Shown here: one piece after another, positions 6,899 to 10,602 of the stretch
Layout of the letters: each line of letters starts with the position of its first letter
How positions within the stretch are numbered: the stretch's first letter is position 1
Source: Candidatus Sulfotelmatobacter sp.
Lineage (GTDB): Bacteria > Acidobacteriota > Terriglobia > Terriglobales > Acidobacteriaceae
DNA: 10,602 bases
Assembly (NCBI GenBank): GCA_030044775.1
Contig: JASICF010000013.1
Span: 1 to 10,602 of the forward strand
Reading direction: 5' to 3'
Notes under the pieces: model-generated
The model's database searches: none
What the model saw: the letters and a program-made list of their open reading frames with translations, nothing else
What the model was told of the DNA's origin: nothing
Made by a program: the position numbers and the translations under genes

Positions 6899-7042
6899 AG
6901 CACCCACTAACCGCGCGAACAGCCAAATTTCTCCATGAGCGCTATCGTGTGAATCTCTCAGTGAGCGTTATTCCCTAGCCGCAACAACGATTTCCGTCTG
7001 AATCTCCGAAGATTGTCTCCACTAGAGCGCGTCAAAGGTACA

Positions 7043-8302
7043 ATGTGTCTGATCATGCGGATGATCCTGGACATCGTCGCGCAAATCTTCCGCACGCTCT
7101 GGGCTCACAAGTTGCGCTCGTTTCTTACTATGTTCGGGGTTGCGTGGGGTGTGGGCTCATTGCTGTTGCTGGTTGGCCTGGGCGAAGGTTTTCGCTCGGG
7201 AAACAAGCGCGGGCTGGCTGAATACGGAGAAGACATCATGTTCATCTTCCCCGGCCGCGCTCCGGTTGTGGCTGGCAGCATGAACTCCGCGCGCAACTAC
7301 CTTCTTACGTATCAGGATTATCTCGATATTCGCGCCGAGGCTCCTCATGTGCGCAATGCTTCGCCCGTCTTGTCACGCGATGATATGCACGCGGTGAGCG
7401 AATTCGCCAGCGCTAACGGGCAGATCGTAGGAGTAGAGCCTCAGTACAGTGGAATCCGCTACCTTCCTCTGAAGCAAGGTCGCTGGCTCAACGGCCTGGA
7501 CGAAGCGCAAAGACGCAACGTGATTGTGCTGGGCGACGAATTGACCCGAAACCTTTTCTCAGGACGACCCGCCCTAGGAGCGTTCATCCTGCTCAACGAC
7601 GTAAGATTCGAAGTGATCGGCACGGTAAACCGCATCGGCCGGGGTGATGAGAACCTCACCAACATGCGCGGCTACATCCCTTTCCAGACAATGGCCACCT
7701 TCTTTCCGCTCAAGGGCGAAAACCATCAGTATTCCATTTCTCTCATCAACTATCAGCCACGCATACCGGCAGAGCACATGCTGGCACGGGAAGAGGTTCA
7801 TAAGATCATCGCTCGGAACCACGGCTTCGATTACCGCGATGAGGACGCCTTCGAAAACCTCGATACGGTGCAGCAAGCAGAGATGATGGGTAAGATTTTC
7901 GATGCCATGGATATGTTTCTGGGCACCGTAGGACTGGTAACCCTGGTCCTGGGCGCCATTGGCGTCATCAACATCATGCTGGTTGCGGTCAGCGAGCGCA
8001 CGCGGGAGATTGGACTGCGCAAGGCTCTGGGGGCCACCAACCGCAGCATTCTGTTCCAGTTCTTCCTGGAAGGAATTCTTCTTACGCTGCTGAGTGGAAT
8101 GATAGGGATGGGGCTTGCCGGCGGTCTGATGGCGCTGCTGCGCACGCAGCCGTCAGCGGGGAATTTTGATCCTCCCAAACTGGTGCCGGCATCGGCGATT
8201 CTTGCCATTGGCTGCTTGACGCTGGCGGGCGTGGTTGCCGGACTTTATCCCGCGCGCAAAGCCGCCATGCTGCCGCCGGTGGAAGCGCTGCGGCAAGAGT
8301 AA
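7043..8302 (+). CDS. MacB/FtsX-type ABC transporter permease, 419 aa
   Basis: The topology is that of the MacB family: one N-terminal membrane helix (about residues 26-46, within FLTMFGVAWGVGSLLLLVGLG), a large periplasmic domain (about 47-285), then three helices (about 291-317, 339-367 and 381-403). The cytoplasmic loop SERTREIGLRKALGA (317-331) is the hallmark FtsX-domain coupling helix that contacts an ABC ATPase, and the protein ends with the typical 'YPARKAAMLPPVEALRQE'. Family members couple ATP hydrolysis to periplasmic work such as efflux of macrolides, peptides or lipoproteins rather than forming a classical channel. The ATPase is not fused: the protein starts directly at the membrane part, and no ATPase gene is in the window. 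The start is uncertain: 7043 has AAAGG four bases upstream, while 7055, 7061 or a TTG at 7013 are alternatives, and 7061 best matches usual family N-termini. It is followed 41 bp later by a second permease. Confidence 0.9.
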   Translation: MCLIMRMILDIVAQIFRTLWAHKLRSFLTMFGVAWGVGSLLLLVGLGEGFRSGNKRGLAEYGEDIMFIFPGRAPVVAGSMNSARNYLLTYQDYLDIRAEAPHVRNASPVLSRDDMHAVSEFASANGQIVGVEPQYSGIRYLPLKQGRWLNGLDEAQRRNVIVLGDELTRNLFSGRPALGAFILLNDVRFEVIGTVNRIGRGDENLTNMRGYIPFQTMATFFPLKGENHQYSISLINYQPRIPAEHMLAREEVHKIIARNHGFDYRDEDAFENLDTVQQAEMMGKIFDAMDMFLGTVGLVTLVLGAIGVINIMLVAVSERTREIGLRKALGATNRSILFQFFLEGILLTLLSGMIGMGLAGGLMALLRTQPSAGNFDPPKLVPASAILAIGCLTLAGVVAGLYPARKAAMLPPVEALRQE

Positions 8303-8303
8303 G

Positions 8304-8331
8304 AGGTCGGCTTAAGACCAAGTTAAGACCT
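8304..8331 (+). repeat. Intercistronic hairpin / 11-bp direct repeat between the permease genes
   Basis: AGGT (8304-8307) plus CTTAA (8311-8315) pair with TTAAGACCT (8323-8331), giving nine base pairs with a three-base bulge CGG and a seven-base loop GACCAAG. The same bases contain TTAAGACC twice (8312-8319 and 8323-8330), 11 bp apart. It ends 12 bases before the start of the second permease, where no strong Shine-Dalgarno is seen, so it could tune translation or stabilise the mRNA between the two genes. Confidence 0.4.
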
Positions 8332-8343
8332 GGGACTCAGCCT

Positions 8344-9585
8344 ATGTTCAGCGACTTGCTTAACGAGGCCTATGGCGCCATGCGGCACAACCGCCGCCGC
8401 ACCGCCCTCACCATGCTCGGCATGGCTTGGGGCATAGCGACGGTCGTCATGCTGCTCTCTTATGGCAGCGGCTTCGGCCAGGCTTGTGCGAACATCTTTG
8501 CCAACTTCGGCACCAAGCTGATGATCCTGGCTCCAGGCCGCAGCTCGATGCAGGCAGGCGGCCAGAAGGCCGGTGAACAAATACGCTTTACTCTCGACGA
8601 CGTCGACACTCTTACCACCAACATTCCGCAAATCGTTCAGCTCACCCCGGAAGTCGACAAGCAGGCCAACATTCAGTATGAGACCCGGAGCTTTTCATTC
8701 AACGTCACCGGGAACTATCCGAACGTTTTTTCGATCCGCGCGCTCAAACTCGCGCTGGGACGCTTCTACAACGGAGAAGACGAGATACAGCACGCTCGCG
8801 TTGCCGTCATTGGTTCGGAGGCCAAAGAAAAACTTTTTTCCGGGCGCAGCGCGCTAGGCGAAAGAATCCGCATTGATGGCCTTAGCGTCGAAGTTGTCGG
8901 GGTGCTGAGCCCCAAGATGCAGGCAGGCGACGACAATGTTAACCGCATCGTTTACATCCCTTTCACCACCATGAGCGGTGTTAAGGACACGCACTACCTC
9001 GACTCCATCTGGTTCAACTACGAGACGCCTGCCTATGAAGATCTGGAACACACCGTGCGATCGGTAATGGCCGTGGAACACAAGTTCAACCCCAGCGACC
9101 GGCGCGCCATGTACGTATTCAACCTCATGGAACAGGTCCACCAGTTCGAAATGATTACGCTCGGCCTGAAAATTCTCCTCGGCTTCATCGGCACGCTCAC
9201 CCTCGGCATCGGCGGCGTAGGCCTCATGAATATCATGCTGGTTTCCGTAACTCAGCGCACCCGCGAGATTGGCGTAGAAAAGGCGCTGGGCGCGCGCCGG
9301 AGCCACATCCTGGTGCAATTCCTGGCCGAATCACTGACCATCACTTTCATCGGCGGCGTGCTGGGAGTCATCCTGGCCTACGGCGTGGCGCTTTCCGTCG
9401 GAAGACTTACTTTATACAGCGCGATGGCTAAGAACGCCGAAGGCGGCGACATTCGCCTGGTCATTGCTCCGGGCACGCTGATTGTGGCCACGCTGATCCT
9501 TGCGGCTGTCGGGCTGGTGAGCGGAATGGTGCCCGCCGTCCGGGCTTCGCGTCTGGATCCGATTGAAGCCCTGCGATACGAATAG
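8344..9585 (+). CDS. Second MacB/FtsX-type ABC transporter permease, 413 aa
   Basis: It has the same architecture as its upstream neighbour: an N-terminal helix (about 20-41, after the basic NRRRTALTMLGMAWG), a periplasmic domain (about 42-270) and three C-terminal helices (about 273-302, 326-352 and 373-396). The coupling segment TQRTREIGVEKALGA (303-317) and the ending 'PAVRASRLDPIEALRYE' identify the FtsX domain. The periplasmic domain keeps family landmarks such as VAVIGSEAKEKLFSG (153-167) and VEVVGVLSPK (182-191). The two permeases align throughout but are clearly diverged, so they probably form a heterodimer with one shared ATPase encoded elsewhere. Translation likely depends partly on its upstream neighbour, since the 41-bp gap has no strong ribosome binding site. 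The transported or extruded substrate cannot be read from the sequence. Confidence 0.9.
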   Translation: MFSDLLNEAYGAMRHNRRRTALTMLGMAWGIATVVMLLSYGSGFGQACANIFANFGTKLMILAPGRSSMQAGGQKAGEQIRFTLDDVDTLTTNIPQIVQLTPEVDKQANIQYETRSFSFNVTGNYPNVFSIRALKLALGRFYNGEDEIQHARVAVIGSEAKEKLFSGRSALGERIRIDGLSVEVVGVLSPKMQAGDDNVNRIVYIPFTTMSGVKDTHYLDSIWFNYETPAYEDLEHTVRSVMAVEHKFNPSDRRAMYVFNLMEQVHQFEMITLGLKILLGFIGTLTLGIGGVGLMNIMLVSVTQRTREIGVEKALGARRSHILVQFLAESLTITFIGGVLGVILAYGVALSVGRLTLYSAMAKNAEGGDIRLVIAPGTLIVATLILAAVGLVSGMVPAVRASRLDPIEALRYE

Positions 9586-9767
9586 CTTCGTCAGCCAAAA
9601 CAGAATCCTGGTCCCATCGCCTTCCGTGTGGGGACTCGCCTTCCTTTTCTGGAAGAATATTCCCGCTACCCGCAAGACCATGGGGTATCTCTACCCGACT
9701 GGAAGCTAGTTGTACATTGACGCCGTTTTCGAAGTCAAAAACGAGATTCCCGATTACACTATTCAGA
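9586..9767. other. Intergenic region before the carboxypeptidase gene
   Basis: No gene is seen. A nine-base direct repeat TCGCCTTCC occurs at 9617-9625 and 9636-9644, and the second copy runs into a small hairpin (CTTCC 9640-9644 with GGAAG 9651-9655). No T-tract follows, so I do not call a terminator. The last bases before the next start carry a possible -10 element (9755-9760). Confidence 0.4.
9755..9760 (+). promoter_or_regulatory. Possible -10 element implying a leaderless mRNA
   Basis: TACACT lies seven bases before ATG 9768, so transcription would begin at or within a base or two of the start codon. This fits the absence of any Shine-Dalgarno-like purine run ahead of the ATG. The expected -35 position (AAGTCA, 9732-9737) matches TTGACA in only three bases, so support is weak. 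Confidence 0.22.
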
Positions 9768-10602
9768 ATGACTCGCACTGATCTTGTTGTTGGACTCATG
9801 CTATTCGCTCTTCCTGCATTCGCCCAGAATAGCGAATCCGCGAAGCCACCGTCCGATGCCACGACTTCCGCGGCGGCAAAATCTGCGGAGCCGAAGTCGT
9901 CAGAACCAATGAAGAATCCTCTGCCCGCGGATAAATCCGTGCCGCAGACCATCACCGTGAGCGGCCGGACGCTTCACTACACCGCAACTGTCGGTACGAT
10001 CACGCTGAAAAGCAGGGACGACAAGACTACTGGCGTAGTGATGTACACGGCCTACACCTTGGACGATCCAAAAGGCAAGGACAGCGGTTCGCACCGGCCC
10101 GTCACATTCGCGCTCAATGGTGGGCCGGGGGCATCATCCGTCTATTTGAATCTGGGCGCGATCGGGCCGAAGCATCTTGCGTTTGCCAATGAGGGTGACT
10201 CGCCCTCGGACCCCGCGACGCTCACAGACAATCCCGGCACCTGGCTCGACTTTACGGACATGGTTTTCATCGACCCGATCGGCACGGGATTTTCGCGCTC
10301 CTTGGTGGACGAGGCGGAGACCAAGAAGCTTTTCTATGCGCCGAAGCCGGACATTGAGTATCTGTCGCTCGTGATCTACAAGTGGCTGGCGCAGAACGGT
10401 CGCCTGCTGGACAAAAAATATCTGGTGGGAGAGAGCTATGGCGGGTATCGCGGGCCACTGATGACGCACTATCTGCAATCAACGCTTGGCGTTGCCATGA
10501 ACGGCCTGGTGCTCGTGAGTCCATATCTGAACCCGGAGAAAGGCGATGGCGACCTGTCGCCGATTCCCTGGATGGTCGACCTGCCGTCGATAACCGCCGC
10601 GC
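9768..10602 (+). CDS. Secreted serine carboxypeptidase, peptidase family S10 (3' end cut by the window)
   Basis: The frame is open from ATG 9768 to the right edge (278 residues seen). The N-terminus is a short signal peptide (MTRTDLVVGLMLFALPAFAQ, likely cleaved after AFA), then an Ala/Ser/Lys/Pro-rich linker (about 22-56). The catalytic domain shows three S10 landmarks: NGGPGASS (117-124) at the oxyanion/substrate region, DPIGTGFS (169-176), and GESYGGYRG (221-229) with the nucleophile Ser223. Family S10 enzymes remove C-terminal residues from peptides, generally under acidic conditions, which suits an acid-soil bacterium. The Asp and His of the triad should lie beyond the edge, since bacterial members are usually around 500 residues, so roughly half the domain is missing here. 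It is separated by 182 bp from the permeases and is probably transcribed on its own. Family assignment is firm; the substrate is unknown. Confidence 0.9.
   Translation, partial: MTRTDLVVGLMLFALPAFAQNSESAKPPSDATTSAAAKSAEPKSSEPMKNPLPADKSVPQTITVSGRTLHYTATVGTITLKSRDDKTTGVVMYTAYTLDDPKGKDSGSHRPVTFALNGGPGASSVYLNLGAIGPKHLAFANEGDSPSDPATLTDNPGTWLDFTDMVFIDPIGTGFSRSLVDEAETKKLFYAPKPDIEYLSLVIYKWLAQNGRLLDKKYLVGESYGGYRGPLMTHYLQSTLGVAMNGLVLVSPYLNPEKGDGDLSPIPWMVDLPSITAA

Larger units (their letters stand above)
6723..7042. other. Intergenic region between the lipoprotein and the permease pair
   Basis: No convincing gene is present. A 72-codon open frame (6760-6978) has a purine-rich AAGGA directly abutting its ATG but reads as non-protein-like sequence. 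The region holds two structured elements (6774-6795 and 6871-6898, listed separately). The promoter of the permease pair should lie here. The best -10-like hexamer is TACAAT (7039-7044), with TTGTCT (7013-7018) upstream at an overlong 20-bp spacer. If it is used, translation would start at ATG 7055 or 7061 rather than 7043. Confidence 0.4.

Noticed and set aside
6760..6978. 72-codon open frame in the gap before the permeases
   Set aside because: The AAGGA is directly next to the ATG with no spacing, the translation has no recognisable domain or signal, and the frame spans two hairpin structures.
8854..9318. Minus-strand 154-codon open frame opposite the second permease
   Set aside because: It is fully antisense to a well-supported FtsX-type permease, has no domain, and its composition follows from the codon pattern of the real gene.

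Overview
The window looks like a chromosomal segment of an acidobacterium (Acidobacteriota, probably Terriglobia-like soil relatives). This rests on the type of protein encoded: large low-complexity Ig-like lipoproteins, stand-alone periplasmic-binding-fold proteins, tandem MacB/FtsX-type permeases with an 'RTLWAHKLRSFLTMFG' N-terminus, and moderately high GC with Ser/Thr/Gly-rich exported proteins. The assignment is inferred from family resemblance; there is no rRNA or marker gene here.

Layout, all on the + strand: (1) 1-376 is non-coding and leads into a 576-residue exported periplasmic-binding-protein-like protein (377-2107), followed by a strong hairpin (2130-2164). (2) After about 330 bp without a convincing gene comes a three-gene, ATGA-overlapped unit (2498-6722). 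It encodes an exported alpha/beta-hydrolase-fold protein whose nucleophile elbow appears to lack the catalytic serine, a small exported beta-rich (OB-fold-like) protein, and a 911-residue lipoprotein with three Ig-like repeats plus a C-terminal region built from degenerate repeated modules. (3) A 320-bp gap with two hairpin/palindrome structures precedes two consecutive MacB/FtsX-type ABC permease genes (7043-8302 and 8344-9585), separated by 41 bp that hold an imperfect hairpin. No ABC ATPase or membrane-fusion protein gene lies in the window. (4) A 182-bp gap precedes a secreted serine carboxypeptidase (peptidase S10 family) gene that runs off the right edge.

The common theme is the cell envelope: all four products of the first two blocks, and the carboxypeptidase, carry export signals, and the permeases are inner-membrane proteins with large periplasmic domains. 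The most unusual item is the translationally coupled trio at 2498-6722. Its partners look designed to act together outside the cytoplasm, and I cannot assign them a known pathway. I see no mobile element, CRISPR array, tRNA, rRNA or phage gene.
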